64,000 nucleotides of DNA from Trichoplax adhaerens. Its lineage: Eukaryota > Placozoa > Uniplacotomia > Trichoplacea > Trichoplacidae. The DNA is taken from contig NW_002060947.1 in assembly GCF_000150275.1 (NCBI RefSeq), positions 2,593,740 through 2,657,739 of the forward strand, in the 5' to 3' direction. The stretch's first letter is position 1. The number at the start of each line of letters is the position of its first letter. The translations under genes were made by a program, and so were the position numbers. Shown piece by piece: positions 1 through 13,844 of the stretch. The notes below the pieces were generated by a model. That model did no database searches. It was not told where the DNA came from and saw nothing but the letters and a program-made list of their open reading frames with translations.

Positions 1-1586
1 CTTCAAGGCACAGTTCAGCCAAAGCCATTTAGTCCAAATCCTCTTCCTAAACCAAGATCTTTAACGAGTCCTTACCCAATATCAGATAGCTCCGATCGAT
101 CGCTTTTTTTTGCAGAACACGAGAAATCGAAGGAAAAGATCATTGAAACAGATCAGAAGGAAACGGCCAAATCAGTTAAGGAACAAAGTCAAAAGCAATG
201 TAAAAATTTGTTGTTTCTGGAAGCGAAATCTCTCAACTCTTCAACATTACATCTTAAGCGAGGTGTCGGTTCACAATCCGAAACTTCCTCACGCGATGGC
301 ATGTCTTCCACAATTGTGAGTCGATGAATTATAATTAGATGATAGATTTTTAATTACATTTATTAGACAAAGTTTATAGGGCATGAATGAATATCATATG
401 ATATGATTCAAACATAGTAAAATTAATTAACAAAAATATTTAGAGCAAAGTAGGATCTTAAGTTAATTAATTAATTAATTAATTAATTGCTAATTAGCTA
501 ATTTTATATTTGTGTGTACTTAATTATACTGCGTACTTAGTGTTTAACACTCGATTCAGTCGATTTTATATAATGGGTTATTTTCCTGCACAGGAAACGA
601 AATTGCAGTCGCCGAAGGATTGTTCAAATACATTGAATGAAAGTAACTCAAAAAATAGCAATCAAGAATTAGAACTTGGCAATTACTGTAATACCTCTAG
701 TTTCGGTGATTATAACGGAGGATCGGAGGTATCAATTACCGTCCCAGAAACATTGGCAAAGCTACAAAAGTTGTCCTCAAAGAGTTTTTCATCCTCATCC
801 AGTCAGCGAGATAAAAATAGTTTATCATCGTTGAGTAATCTTGGTAAAGAATCTGGCTGGCCAGGTAAATCTCGAGTTAGAAGCTTTACTGCATCGGAAA
901 GTACGAATCGAGAGCGAAATATCAGTAGAAGCAATGGACTATTAAGTAAGATAAAGACTTCATCAGGTATTATTTAACAAACAAAAAAGAGAATTCCTGT
1001 AGGTAACGCAGTAACATACATTGTTCTGTCTTGTTTTAAGTATACCTTATACAAGCAAGTATTTAGTAGTTAATGTAACTATAGCCTACTGGATACGAAT
1101 TATGTACTATTGCTTGAAATAAAAGGAGCTTAATCATAATATTGTCTAGCATGCAAGTATAGATCAATGTAATATAACCTATTTTAATCAATGACTAGGC
1201 GATGAATTATTGGTGGTCGATAAAAGAAAATGTGATGACAATGATACTTGGAACAGTAATTCAACTGACACTGCAAAGAAGGAGGGGAGCATACGACAGA
1301 AGCACTTTTTACATAGTGATCTTCATCAGAATGCAGGACTAAAGGTAAAATATTATAAACGATTACGTATTATTAATAAGTATAAAGTGATTCAGCTATT
1401 GGTCTTACAGATATTATTATTTTCTTTTCAAAACTTATTTTTGAAGAAGTTATAACTTGCTTAATTCATGTTTAACTTAATATATTTCTAAAGAGGGATA
1501 AAGCAGAATTTACTGGTAGTCCGAGATTGCTAGCGCCAATTAACAGGCCAAAATCACGAAGCTTCTCTGGAATAACTCTAAGATGA
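1..1586 (+). CDS. 3' part of an unrecognised Ser/Pro-rich protein gene
   Basis: The reading frame is open from base 1, so the gene begins outside the window. Four exons join in phase: 1-315 (donor GTGAGT), 594-965 (ends phase 1), 1199-1344 (donor GTAAAA) and 1494-1586 (stop TGA). The encoded tail is hydrophilic and low in complexity. It is Pro-rich at first (KPFSPNPLPKPRS), then Ser/Asn-rich with short runs such as KSFSSSSSQ, and ends in a basic stretch, NRPKSRSFSGITLR. No folded domain, membrane segment or catalytic motif is visible, so I give no function. It resembles the disordered C-terminal tail of a signalling or cytoskeletal protein, but that is only an impression. The exon phases make the gene structure fairly secure; the identity is unknown. 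Confidence 0.7.
462..500. repeat. (TTAA)n microsatellite
   Basis: A run of TTAA units lies in the intron between the first two exons of the leftmost gene. It is ordinary low-complexity intron DNA. Confidence 0.85.
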
Positions 1587-3791
1587 AGTTAAAATTCGAT
1601 TTGGCGTAGTCATGATACTGTAGATAGTCTACAAATCAAGTAAAGTATAGGCATTTTCCGCTAGTAGTAAATTGATCTCACGCATATATCATACGGCGTT
1701 CTGTAATAGTAACTTCTCGCCTGAGAGTTTGAATGCCTGATAGAAATTTTAATATTAAATTTGACGTTTTAATAATTTAAATGATGTAAGTATTGCTAGA
1801 TATCTATCAAATGTTGACGCGGTCATAAAAGTATGTAAGCTTTGTGCAGTACAATAACCCTGTATTCAACCTCAACTTTTAGTATGATCGTGGTGTGGCT
1901 AGGAAATTTACTAATTTTATTCGCAAATTAAATAGAAAATTGAAGTATTGTCGTAATGTTCAATCTTGCTAGCTTCTGATTTATCTGAATTGGTTGAATT
2001 GAGTCCGCTAAAAGTGTCACGATGAAACCGGGACGTAAAATAAATATCTAAGAACTTGGCAATGTGTATTTTAAATGAATTATAGATTGCTACAGGTCGT
2101 TAACTTGTATATTTATTTTAGCTGCTTATGATACGCGTAAACTAACCATTGAATTTAAAATGAGTATATAGTTAATGGTATAGGCATAAAATAGGTGCTT
2201 GTTTATGATCGATTACTGTTGAGTTTAAAGGATTAAATACGATACATAAGTTCATTAAAATATATCATAAATTTCGTATATGTTAAATTGGTAAGCTGTG
2301 TGGGGATAATTCAGTCCAATCTACCAATAAGTTACAGTAAATAAAATCATCATAGTTACGGTTGACAAAACTATAATGTACTCGCATTCAATACCGTGAT
2401 TTGTTAGTCATCACTTTGCCGAGTTGGAAAAATTTTGAATACTTGTTTGATCTAACATGTACTGTAAGCGTTATCATGTTAAATTACGGAATCACAAGAA
2501 TCTTTATCAATCTGGTACTTCGACACTATGGAAAGCCTAAATATACATTACAGTACATAGGATTTTACAACTTTTCAACTACAAATAATATTATTACCCC
2601 TTATATTTATTGTTTTACACAATACATAGCGATCTCGTCACTTTGCTGGTGTTGAGATTATAAAATGCAATATATGAAAATTTACGATTCTTTTATGCTT
2701 ACAGATTTGCACCAGCAAACTATTTGGTTTTACTTCATGTATAGTATGCTATTTAGTGAAACTTACGACTTAACAGTATTAATAAGTATTCCATATGATT
2801 TCGGTACGGTGTTAATTATTTAGATAATCGAAAAAACTGATAAGGTTACTAGATGTAAACGTTCTCAAACGATAGCTTACAAATAATAACTGACAAATAA
2901 GAGGATTATAAAATAGCGTGGGTATTCATTGTATAAATTTTTTGGAATAATGCTTAATTTGCACATATTATGCTAATATTGCTTTGCACATCTTTATTTA
3001 AAATAGCCGCACAATTCTATCCATACCTATTGTGCATCTAAGTTAGTCGCACTATATACACACATTATATAGCTATTACATCTATTCATAATCATATCTA
3101 GCTACGAACACATTTTTGATTCAATAATTTCAAACTGCAAGGTTTTATACTGAGTCAAGTAATTTGTAAATTCTTGTGTATAATGATAGCTTATTACTTC
3201 TGGAAAATTAGCCTGGGTAAGGCTATGGCAATCAATCACGAGCAAGTCCTGTACTACCTTTAGCGTAACCTATCACATGATCCTTTCAATTAATGGAATT
3301 TCTGTCAACAAATTTCATTACCTATTAGCGGGTTTATAATATTTTTATCATGAAGAGTTATTTAACTCTTTCAAACGGCTTATGAGCAACAGTATTACAT
3401 CATATGCTGGTCCTAACATTAAAACATTAAAGGAATGTACTTCTGGGATATCTTGACGGGATACGATATATGTAAGTATTTACTCAAATTTTGAAGATAG
3501 AATTAGGTCTAAATATATTTGATAGAGGTTTTAGAACGTAAAAATGAACGTGTTACAGGTAATAAAGTAATCCTTGATCTATACATTGACCCAAGCCATT
3601 GGTAATACACATCGATAAATTTCATATTAAATTCAGATTTCAGTATCTTAGTAGCAATTGGATTTAACTTTGCGAGCACCATGTTGTTAACGAAAAAAGA
3701 GTCAGATAACATTTAGAGGTTGATTTAAGTTCCGCGGGAATACGTCCATCAATCGTAACAATATAATTAATTTCTGAAGTGATCTTTCCGA
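1587..3791. other. tail-to-tail intergenic stretch
   Basis: AT-rich DNA between the stop of the leftmost plus-strand gene and the stop of ATG7. Only short open frames without domain-like content are present (for example a minus-strand one at 3509-3712). No GTAC arrays, RNA genes or mobile-element termini were recognised. Confidence 0.6.
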
Positions 3792-6700
3792 CTAATCTTC
3801 AACTTGTCTAGTAATTTCTTCTTCCGCATCTGATAAATCCCAGATCTAATAAGAAAATCAAAATTAACAATCGATTACGATATACAATTTATAAAATTCT
3901 TAAATATATCAGGCCTATTACTGAATGAGCAACATTACATCATCTGTGCGACATTCCTCATGCATTTTCGTGAGTCCTGTTAGATCCTCTAAATATGTTG
4001 GAGAGTTGAATGCCTTAAGAAGAAAGGAAAATCCATCTTGCAAGTAGCTTTCTAGAATCTGTGTAAGGATGGTAATTTGTAGAATTAATAAATATAAGAA
4101 ATACTAATTTAAATTATGATGGATATAAAGCAATATTTGTTAACCACAGAGGAACAGGCTGTACATGAACTGAAAGCTCGATTACATGGCAGAATTTCTT
4201 GGAATCGCGACAAGAATCCACGAATCTAGTGTTACAAGTATTTATTATGATGATATAGTGACCTGCTATTAAAATAAGTGAATAGTAATGCGTAAATTAC
4301 TGTACTGACCTGGTGAGGAACTAAGCCCAAAGGAGAAAGGGATGAGGATGATACATCGGGATGAGCAATGCCTGTTTCTGCAGGAGCGTATTGTCTAGAA
4401 GTGATTATAGTCAATAAAAATAAGCCAGCGGTTTAATATGCGAGTATAACTGACAAGTTAGTACATTTGAGTGCATATACAAGTATATAATATTGGTACT
4501 TTACCCAAATGGATGTTGCAAAACACTAATTAGTAATTCCACCGCTAAAGCACTTGCGATCATTGACACGCCAGGTCTTGAAACAGTGCATTGTTGATCC
4601 AGAGTCCTATCATATGTGGACTAAGAACAGTATATTTCCATCAATAACAATGGTAAAACGAAATGCGTAACTGCACTTATATAAAATATTAATTTATAGT
4701 TGGCTAATAAAGAATTAAAATGCAACAGTGACTTTAGAAGTATACATCGAGCGTACATTTCCTGGTGCTACCACATCATTACAGAAGTAGCAGCCAAGAT
4801 CAGCTCCAGGTATTATTGCAGAAGAATCTTCAAATTGGCTGTCATCAACAGCAAATTGTTGTCTGGAATGATCACCTTTATTAGCTCCATGTCTCATTAC
4901 TAAAAATGTATCAAATCCGAGTGCAGCATTGATGACGATCTATCATAAATAATAATATATATATATGAGATGCTTGTATATATTAAAATATCTTATAATA
5001 AAAAGTTTCATACCACCTTGTTTTTGGCCTTTGCTATTACAGTTGGCAGCCATCGGCTTTCTCTGGTATCCATGAGGAGAAATATAGCGTCATGACAACT
5101 GATTAACTGTTCCAGTTTTTCAATATCCTGTTTAACGTTGTTATCTGTAAGGGTTTAAAACAAGATATTTAAGGTAATCTCTAGCATCTTATTCATAGGT
5201 TTTATTTATATCAGGATATCATTACCTTGAGGGCTAACGGAATGACCCGGCATTGGTATTGATATAGAGTATCCCGTAGAGTTCTACGCATTTTATTAAT
5301 TAAATTTTTACGTCTTATGCCATAACTTTTAGCTTTATGATAATTTTAATACAGTTAGCATTACAAATTTATCTAGAGGTCAATTGCCTATCTGCTGTGA
5401 CGATGAAATTATCAGACCGTATTCCTAACGCAATTTAGAGTACAGTATGTACAGAGCAAGTTACCGAATATCTCTCGTACTCGTATAAAATATAATTATG
5501 TAGTCGCAATCTTACAATGCTAGGATTAATTTGTTTCAGACGTAGCGATGCAGTTTCAGCTTTTGGCCGGCCTCCTCCGATAGAATCATCAAAATAGTAT
5601 AAAGTCTGACGAACAGGGTTAGAATATGAAACCTTGCCATTATCAATAAATGAAATATTTCTAATTCCCCAACCCTAGGTAGCATTTTGAATTAAAAAAG
5701 AAATTAGTATTTAAGTTGCTGCCATCGAGATTCTATGTAACAAAGGTAATTTTGCTTCTAGATACTACATGCTACGCTGTATATAAATATCAGAGCTGCA
5801 GCAAAGAGATATCGTAATAGAAGTTACCATCAAACATCGAGCAACATTACACCCTAATGTTCCAGCTCCAAGTAGTAAACATTTGGTCTGAGCAATCTTT
5901 TCCAAGTCCAAGGACGGCATTAACCGCCATCTCATTAACTTTAGATTTAAATCAACAGCCGATTCTGATAATCTGTACACACGGCAGTATGATGTTTTTT
6001 AATGAAAACAATATCCAAAAACAATGGGGAAATTAATTTCAGTTTTACTTAGTAGGATCCAAGCTAGAACTTAGATTTATCATTCTTGGTCCTAATTTCT
6101 GGCGTTTATTCTTTTCCCAACCAATAAAGGCAGGAATATCTGTAGTTACTCAAATTGAGTAATTAAATGAAAGTTTTCATTAGTCGATATTATACTAAAT
6201 TTAATTAAGATGACTCTAGAGAAATTTATAACTGACCTTGTAGCTTATTCAAAATTTTTGGTATGAAAACCGTAAACGTGATACTATGGGAAATGCTCCG
6301 TGCTCCTTCTCTTGTTTTATCTCTTAAGCATATAATCTGAACTCTATCGCCGCTTTTTTTCCTGAAAATTTTAAGTAGAGAATTTAAAACAGAAAGTAAA
6401 AAAAATGGCTTCGTTAATTTGGTAATTGTTCTAACCAATGAGTTCCGATCAAGATTAACAAGTTTCTTAAAGGCCATCCAGGATTAGTATGTAAAGTGCT
6501 TGGATCACACATAACAACTGTTGGCTAATACGATATAAAAGTAGGAGTCCATCAGTAATTGTGGTTATAAAGCTACAGTACACCTAAAGCTGGCTACTGA
6601 TTGACTAAAAGTTCATCAATTACACGTATTTTAGCTATAGCAAAGAATCAAATTTTTACAGCGTGATAGCATACGATTCAGTCGCAAAAGCTGATTAAAC

Positions 6701-9048
6701 CTACTATCTCAACTTCATCAAAAAAATCTCCCCATTCCTTTAAGCAACCTAATTTGACGCTTTGCCCATCAATTTTCTTAAGTAAGAAGAAAGGCATACC
6801 TAAAATAACAAGGCATAATTCATAAAAAGGCTTGCATTACTCAGTACGGTCTAATATTGATACTATTGGCTACATAGTCGTAGTTTGATCTCTTGAATGG
6901 TATCAGGATCGAAATTGTTATGAACATTGGCTATGAATAATAATCCCAAGGTATAAAATACGCACTTAATAAATGTTACCATACAGAAAATGTGTTGATT
7001 AAGAAATACAAATCAAACAAAATTGATTTCGATAGAAGAGTACAGTAGTTTCAAGGTATGAGAAGTAAGGGAATAATTTATTATAGCTACATACCTAAGT
7101 TTTTAAATACAGTTACATATTCGCTTAGCAAGCTTTCAATCTACCGGTGATCATAAGTTAGTCAGAAAACTATTTAGAGGATTAATATATTTACTTTAAC
7201 TAGAGCAAAAAATTGATTAATACAACAGAACGATTTTATGATGACATTAATAGTATATCATAATACAAATTGGATTGTTCGATGTTTACCTGTGCATTAG
7301 ATAACAAAGAATCAATAGGCTTAGAAGGAGTAGCCCGAAAGTCTTCGACAGGCTTCACAACAGGAAATGCAAACCAGTAATAATACTGATATTTCTTTAG
7401 ATCCTGGTATTAAATATGAGAAAATTAAGGCGGAATCATCGTAAATCAATTTTAGATTTTAAAATCAATTATTCACAGCAATCCGTAAATATAGAAGCTA
7501 ACCGTAAAAGTTAAAGCTAAAAATTGTGTAAGTAAATAGGGATTCTCAATCGATCTACCAGATTTTATGTCTTCCCAAAGCTGTAATTTAGATTACGTGT
7601 TATTACAAAATCAGCACCATCTACGCATATTTTCTCAGACTACTAGAAATTATCTGAAAGTGATACCAAACCTATTTGAGCAATGGAATTATCACCTGAA
7701 TACCCGCTCTGTTTAATAATTCAAGCTTATCACAGTCTTTGAACGTTTCAACGGTATTTTTAACAAATAGGTGTCCGGTACAATAAAAGTGATTTGGATG
7801 TTGATTCAGCTTGCTTAGTTAAATAGCATATAAGAATTTTTAGAACAATTACCGAATCAAGAGATATCATTCATCATAATTAGATTTATTACTGCAACGT
7901 TTAAACATTTAGTAGTTAATAAAAGCTGATATAATGCGATACATAGATAAACGGATCGTCTGAGAATTAAACATGCCTAAAGAATAGCATATTTTAATTG
8001 TACCTGTTGAAAGCTTCATAGTCTACATTAAATCCGCACGATAAAGCTTCTGCGTTATCTAAGTATAAGTAAAAATAGTAAGCATCTGGTAAAGAACTAT
8101 TTTTATTGTTTTACGATCAAGCCATTAAAGGGAGTCCTGCTACGTAGTATGTGATGTTGCAGTAAACTTGGAAGTATTAAGAGAAAATTAAGTTATCATT
8201 ATAGCTCCCTACATTTCTACTGTGTATCCGTCATTCAGATCCGTACTTTACTATAATATTAACGTACGGCATGCAGTACCTAAGTATATAATTTGGGCAA
8301 ATATAAAGTAGAAATATTCCAGATACTGTGTAAGTGTCTTATTACAACTTCAATATGGCGTAATTTTCAGTGCTTAAGGAGAGATAACATATTGCTAGCA
8401 GCTTCATAATAATTAATCTATGACGTAAGGGGAAAGTCCTATATACGCCTTTGCGTTTTGTAGTCATACAGTACTTGACATTTATGATCATATCATGATA
8501 CTAGTCTCCCTAATAATATAAGCATTATTAAGGCCCCTGCATGTGAGCTGTTTCTATTTGCATCATAGTCAAATGTCCTAGGTTGTAAAACTCTAAGGGA
8601 TAACTTCAAATAATCAAGCTATATTATGTATGTAGGAATTAGTAAATGCAGCCTCACCTACTGTGACTCAGAACGAGATGAGATCATTTACGAGTATGTC
8701 AGAAATACGTACCTCTCTTTAATGTAAAGAGAGATACTATCAAGTAGTGTACGTTTGATCAAGTATGGCTGACTACCGAAAAGGTAAACGATATACGAAC
8801 TCCATGCGTAAACTTAGTCATTAATGTGATATACGTTACATTAACTATTTAGTGTCAACAAAAAGTTGTAGCTTATGCTCTACAGTAGTATGCAGTTTAC
8901 CATTTCTATAATAGCCATGAATAACTTGAGCATCTTCATCCAATTTGAGAACATTCAATTTGTAAGAACCTAATTTATGCCAAAATCCGGTATCAACTCG
9001 AGATTCAAACGGCGCAAATTGTAATAACGTTACTTCCGATGAATCCAT
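3792..9048 (-). CDS. ATG7: ATG7, E1-like ubiquitin-activating enzyme of autophagy
   Basis: E1-like enzyme that activates ATG12 and ATG8/LC3 in an ATP-dependent reaction before transfer to ATG10 and ATG3. The first exon (start 9048) encodes [19 protein letters not shown], the ATG7 N-terminal signature. Later exons in transcript order include about 8006-8058, 7695-7809, 7503-7580, 7290-7403, about 6874-6942, 6705-6799, 6436-6524, 6237-6361, 6049-6139, 5828-5968, 5516-5674, 5226-5283, 5017-5144, 4757-4939, 4505-4620, 4310-4394, 4145-4225, 3939-4058 and 3792-3845. Phases agree from 7.6 kb to the stop. The nucleotide-binding loop [15 protein letters not shown] and the catalytic cysteine segment [10 protein letters not shown] are intact, as is the C-terminal IWDLSD motif. 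A second upstream Met (MIGLI, 9063) is possible; I prefer 9048. The gene is head-to-head with NOL8 across 333 bp. The exon 1 donor is the least certain point. Confidence 0.95.
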
Positions 9049-9381
9049 GATGAGCCCAATCAAGTAAACGAGAATGTGATTATCAAGGTGACTAAGACTA
9101 TAAAAAGCTTGAGTGGATTTAATTTTGAGACTGCACTGTACGGTAGGTAGTGTATCGGTGTACAGTACAGTGTACTCACCGAGTGTACTGTACTGTACAA
9201 GTACTGAGTACAGTACTATACAGTACAGTGTACAGTATGTGGTACATACAGTACTGTACTGTACTTACTCGTAACGCAATGACCATTTGTCAACCTGCGA
9301 AAATTGAGGAAGCCTTCTTTTCGATCGTGCTTTTTATGTTTAAGTATTTTGGATGTAGTGTGCAGATAGTGATTCATAACT
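9049..9381. promoter_or_regulatory. bidirectional promoter gap ATG7/NOL8
   Basis: The 333 bp between the ATG7 start codon (minus strand) and the NOL8 start codon (plus strand) must contain both 5' UTRs and both promoters. The GTAC array at 9135-9269 fills its middle. No TATA box is placed convincingly for either gene. That the region is a promoter follows from the head-to-head arrangement, not from a recognised element. Confidence 0.6.
9135..9269. repeat. GTAC-W array 1 (ATG7/NOL8 gap)
   Basis: Repeated GTAC tetranucleotides are separated mostly by one A or T, giving interleaved TGTACAGTAC and GTACTGTAC strings, with some GT/TG variants. The run is self-complementary and could fold on either strand. 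It lies entirely inside the divergent gap between ATG7 and NOL8. Confidence 0.9.
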
Positions 9382-12300
9382 ATGCAGATCGAACGTCGGG
9401 TATTTATTGGCGGCTTACACCAGGATGTCACGGAAGATGATATCAAGAGATGTTTTCGAACATTTGGTGACATTAGAAATGTGGAGATAAAAGTAAAAAC
9501 TAATGCGTCTGGTAAGCAAGGTTTATGTTGTTATGCTGTACTGTACAATAGTACATATGCTCGTCGATAATGATATGCTATGGAAATGCTTTAAAGTTTA
9601 ACTATATTTGTTGACTATAAGTTATAAATGGTAGTAACAATCGTTTGCGAATGCAAGAAGAAACAAAAACTAGTTTTAAAATTTATACAGTATAACAAGC
9701 AGTAATCATTCGATGATCGAACACCATAAATACTTCTTGCAGGTAAAGCTGTAAATTATGATATAAAAATGTATGGATCAATTTAATGCGATCGCTAATG
9801 TTCTAGTGTAGTATCTGAACCCTGTTTGCAACGATTTGGAGAGTGTCTGCGCAACAATTTCCCGGGGCCTAATGCAGTGAGTAGTAGTCCGAGTACATGT
9901 ATACTTGAATTGCTGTAAGGTAAATCGAAAGATACACGAAGAAGTCAAAAAACTGACAAGAAAAAATTCTGATTAATTATAATTTCCATGTTAACTACTG
10001 TTACATTTATCATAATTTCTCGATGGAGCTGTACGGTATTTATTATGGGCAACTGCGTGTACCGGTCTGACAATTTTCAATTGAAACTGCTCTCTAGAGT
10101 AGAGTATCGGTCTAGTGTACGTACCTTATAGCAAGCCTATGCACATTTCAGTCTTGTCAGTAGTGCAAAATTACCATGGGCTCTAACGGTTTCTGCACTG
10201 TCCATTAGTCCCGATAATTTGTAATTATATTTTACTATATACCGTTGAAATCGTTATTCAGGTTCTGTTTTAAATATTATTGTCAAAAAATAAAGTAAAA
10301 TAGCTATTTTAGCTTTGAGCGTAGCTTACATTTTACTTTATTTTGTGACAATAATGTTTAGAACAGGTTTCTGAACCTGAATAATGATTTCAGTGGTATG
10401 TAGTTAAGCATAATTATAAATTGCCGGGAACTACTGTTCATTCAGAGACTTCAACTTCCAAGATACTCATTTCGCGTGTTTTATTTCATTTATTGTGTAG
10501 GTGGTAGACCTAATACTTTTGCATATTTGGATATTAGTATTACGGATAAAAACTTTGAGCGATGTTTGTCTACTTACAATAAAGCAAGATGGAAAGGAAA
10601 CCATATGCGCCTTCAGCTAGCAAAGGATAACTTTCTATGCAGGTATTTCATTATATCATTTATGCTCTATGCAGGGACGACTTAAGTTTTTTAGTAGTCC
10701 CTAATATATGTATCAGTGACTGAAGATACATTAAATTCCATTCTCCTACAATGAAATGCAAATATACTGTATTGCACTGTATACATTCCCAGGTTTATTT
10801 GCGTAGAAGAGAATTATTAGTTTTTACGCTATATATATCTAATTATAATCTATATACGCGTACGTGTAAGTTCTGAGCTATCAGGCTACGATAATGATAT
10901 AGTGCTGTGTTAATTTCTTCGTGTTCTATTGGTTAATACCGTAGTATGATTGCTTGGTAAAGGTTTGCTAATTCTAATTCTAATTATGTGCGTAACTGTA
11001 CGAATATATTTGGGTTTAACCGTTTGGGGACTACTTAATTGCATCGTAGATTAAATAGCGAAAGAGACGATATCAAAAAAACATCTATTGCATGCGAGTC
11101 TGACCACCCGCAGAGAGTGGTAGCTAGTAAAGAAGGCGATGAGACTGGCAATACCTATGATCGCTTATCACCTGGCCTGAAAATGCATCGTAAGGATAGA
11201 AAGCATGTAATAAACTGTAGCTTTGAAAAGGCGCAGAATACGCGTATTATCTTCGACAATGCTCGCAGCACTGACTATGAAAACAGTCTGCGTGATATAT
11301 CAGTCATTGAACTAACCTGGAACATAATCAAAACTGCAAAAGGTACAATCAATTATTTTAAAACTTATTATAACGTAAATTTTGTGATTAAGATCTCGAA
11401 TTAGTTGGTAGAAAAACATAGCTGGCCAGGTTCATGTTGCTATACAATTCGATCTAACAGTCAATAAATCTAGCTAACAATGAATCATTCTTTACTTGGT
11501 GATGTACGATTACTGTACACTGTACATATGAGTAATGTGTATACTGTATACTTTGTTTCTGACAAACTAAGTATTCGTTGTTCTGTCATAAATTCTGGAA
11601 AAATACTGATACTGTAATGTTGACGTAATTTATAATTTCAGGTTTAGAGGACAAATCATTTGATCATAATCATGAAACTCCTCGTGAGAGCAATAGTAAT
11701 AGTATTATAAACAAATACAGGAAAGCGAGCGTGTTGTCAGACGATAAGCTGATATCACGAATGCCCCATACAGTCACCCTACAAAGTGACGTTAATGGTG
11801 AAGAACGTATTAGCGCTGAAATTACCCAGGTTTCACAGGTTCGCTATAACATTTATACTGTGCTCTATAGTTGATATTACTTGACATCATTTAGTTTCTA
11901 GGGTATTCAATTAAATACCTCTGGCAAGTTTGGGATTAATAGCCACCTAGAAATTCATGATGAAGTAAAGGAGAGTACAAAGGTTGCTGAAAAGAATATT
12001 TTTTATATATTTAGAGGCGTATTTATTAATTTTACTCGAAATCTATAGCCAACTGTAGAAGGAAGGATACCTTTATTTGACCATAGTTCTGACGAAGAAT
12101 CGAATGATAGTGATAGATTTAAAGTTAGGCCTCATCTTGAAGGAAATCGCGGACAACGGGTGATAAAATTTAAAATTTATTTCTTAGTATTCAACTACTG
12201 ATATGCGTATGCGTTAATAAGTACAATGATTACGAAATCGGCATAAAAGCTGTTAGATCTTCAAAAAACTTATCATGGAGATGCAAGGTTCAAACTGGAT

Positions 12301-13643
12301 GACAGATTTCTTGAAGATGACGTCAATTCTACCTATTCACATGAGACATCTTCAGACGCCCGTGATGCAATGTATAACGACGATAATGGTACATCACCCT
12401 CTCATTTTAAAAATGAAAGACAGCAAATGCTCGAAGTTCTGCAAGGCATGGTTGGGAATATTGCTTTTACGGGTGTAACGTCAAATGTTTCGTCCGGAAG
12501 GTTGATAATATCATTTAATTTTATGTTTTGACAATGAGAAAGAAGCATACTGCGAGTTTTTAAGCATTTAATATTAAAAGAATTTTAGTTACTGTTTTAA
12601 GTTTCTTGTATGCTATCGTAATGATATTTGTCCGATATTCAACTTTTTATTAATTAGTAAGAAGATGAAAAGATATGATCCAAATGATAAAAGTCATTCG
12701 ATTTACGAGTTCAAGAAGGAAGAATCCACGGATATGCAAAATATACAACAAACGTACGTTTAGAAGTCCAATTTACTTACCTTTTCGTCAGTTATAGTGA
12801 TTTTCACTAAAGGATCATGATATTAATGAAACTATCGATCATGGTAGCAAAACAGACCTGAATGATAATATCGCCGAAAAAAATCAATCGAGTCACAAAT
12901 ACAGTAACGTTATTCCGTCTCTTGGAGAGTACTTCAGTGGAGGCTCTAAAGTAATATAATGATATCTCTTTTATGCGATTACCGTTTTGAATAAATGTCG
13001 ATGATCTTAAGGTTTATTTTGTATGATATTTAGGCGGATACAAGCCCATTTATTTTTACTTCGGAAAAGGCAAATCGATCATTCGATGACGCAATGCATG
13101 TAGTCGATTCCAAATTAGATGAATTTAGTTTGCGTGACATAACCAATGAAGCTAATCCGCAAAATAGTGAATGCAAATCCTCAATAATCAGTTGGTCTAG
13201 TTGTGATGAAGTCGAATGCTCCGAAGAAAACGAAAGAGCTCAATCACCTACTATTGAAACAAAAGTATGCGTAGTAGGGCCAAAAATGTTTTTTTGCATG
13301 CATGAAGATTGGACTAAGTGCTCGCGGTTGCGTGGTATGTAGCAAGTATTTCTTAACTGAATGAATTGTACTACTTATTAGAACTGAATGCAGCTATTCC
13401 ATTTATTAGCGGGTATTGCAATATTTAAGCGCACCGATAATTACGATAAAGTAAGAGAAGATTGGTTGCATCGACGAAGCTTTCACTTAAAGGTCACCTT
13501 ATTATAATATTTTATGCATCTATATCTAAGTCATGCAGTTAGTGAAAAATATGCCATATATTAAATAGGACTTCAAAAAGAAACATAAAGATGCCGTAAA
13601 AAGACATCGGAAAAGACTGCAGACAAGAAATCTGTTACATTGA
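9382..13643 (+). CDS. NOL8: NOL8-like nucleolar RNA-binding protein
   Basis: Nucleolar protein with one N-terminal RRM, linked in vertebrates to rRNA processing. Exon 1 (9382-9511) gives RNP2-like VFIGGL. Exon 2 (10501-10642) gives TFAYLDIS, then WKGNHMRLQLAKDNFL, which matches the NOL8 RRM. Further exons are 11050-11342, 11642-about 11829, 11902-11982, 12049-12159, 12250-12500, 12658-about 12757, 12813-12950, 13034-13334, 13410-13492 and 13569-13643. The conserved C-terminal blocks are present in order: PLFDHSSDEES, RFKVRPHLEG, LLDLQKTY, DARFKLDDRFLE, KRYDPNDK, KMFFCMHEDW and a basic tail starting DFKKKHKDAVKRH. The acidic/Ser-rich middle is shorter than in mammals. Intron phases agree at nearly all junctions; the donor near 12757 is the weak one. 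Confidence 0.93.
10205..10434. repeat. long inverted repeat (foldback/MITE-like) in NOL8 intron 1
   Basis: The left arm (about 10205-10311) and the reverse complement of the right arm (about 10324-10434) match over roughly 105 bases with scattered mismatches. Examples are the shared blocks TTATTCAGGTTC, TATTATTGTCA and AAATAAAGTAAAAT. The loop is only about 12 bases, so the whole element folds back on itself. This architecture fits a non-autonomous foldback element or MITE, or a long hairpin RNA source. No coding capacity is present. Confidence 0.75.
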
Positions 13644-13844
13644 TATTAATATACTTTTACGTCGAAACTATTAACCTGTAGCTTTAATAATACATTGTTG
13701 TATATGCGTAGATGAATTATTTTATTCTGATCAATTTTATAACAGTATTTTCGGACACCAATCTACTGTACGTCAGCATGCAGGCATGCAAAAAGATGAA
13801 TATGATGCAATTGCGCTTACAAAATATTGAAGTTAATTTCTCCA

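Noticed and set aside
3509-3712. Minus-strand frame of 67 codons near the ATG7 3' end
   Set aside because: No domain, no fit to ATG7 phases, and it lies after the clear ATG7 stop at 3792.
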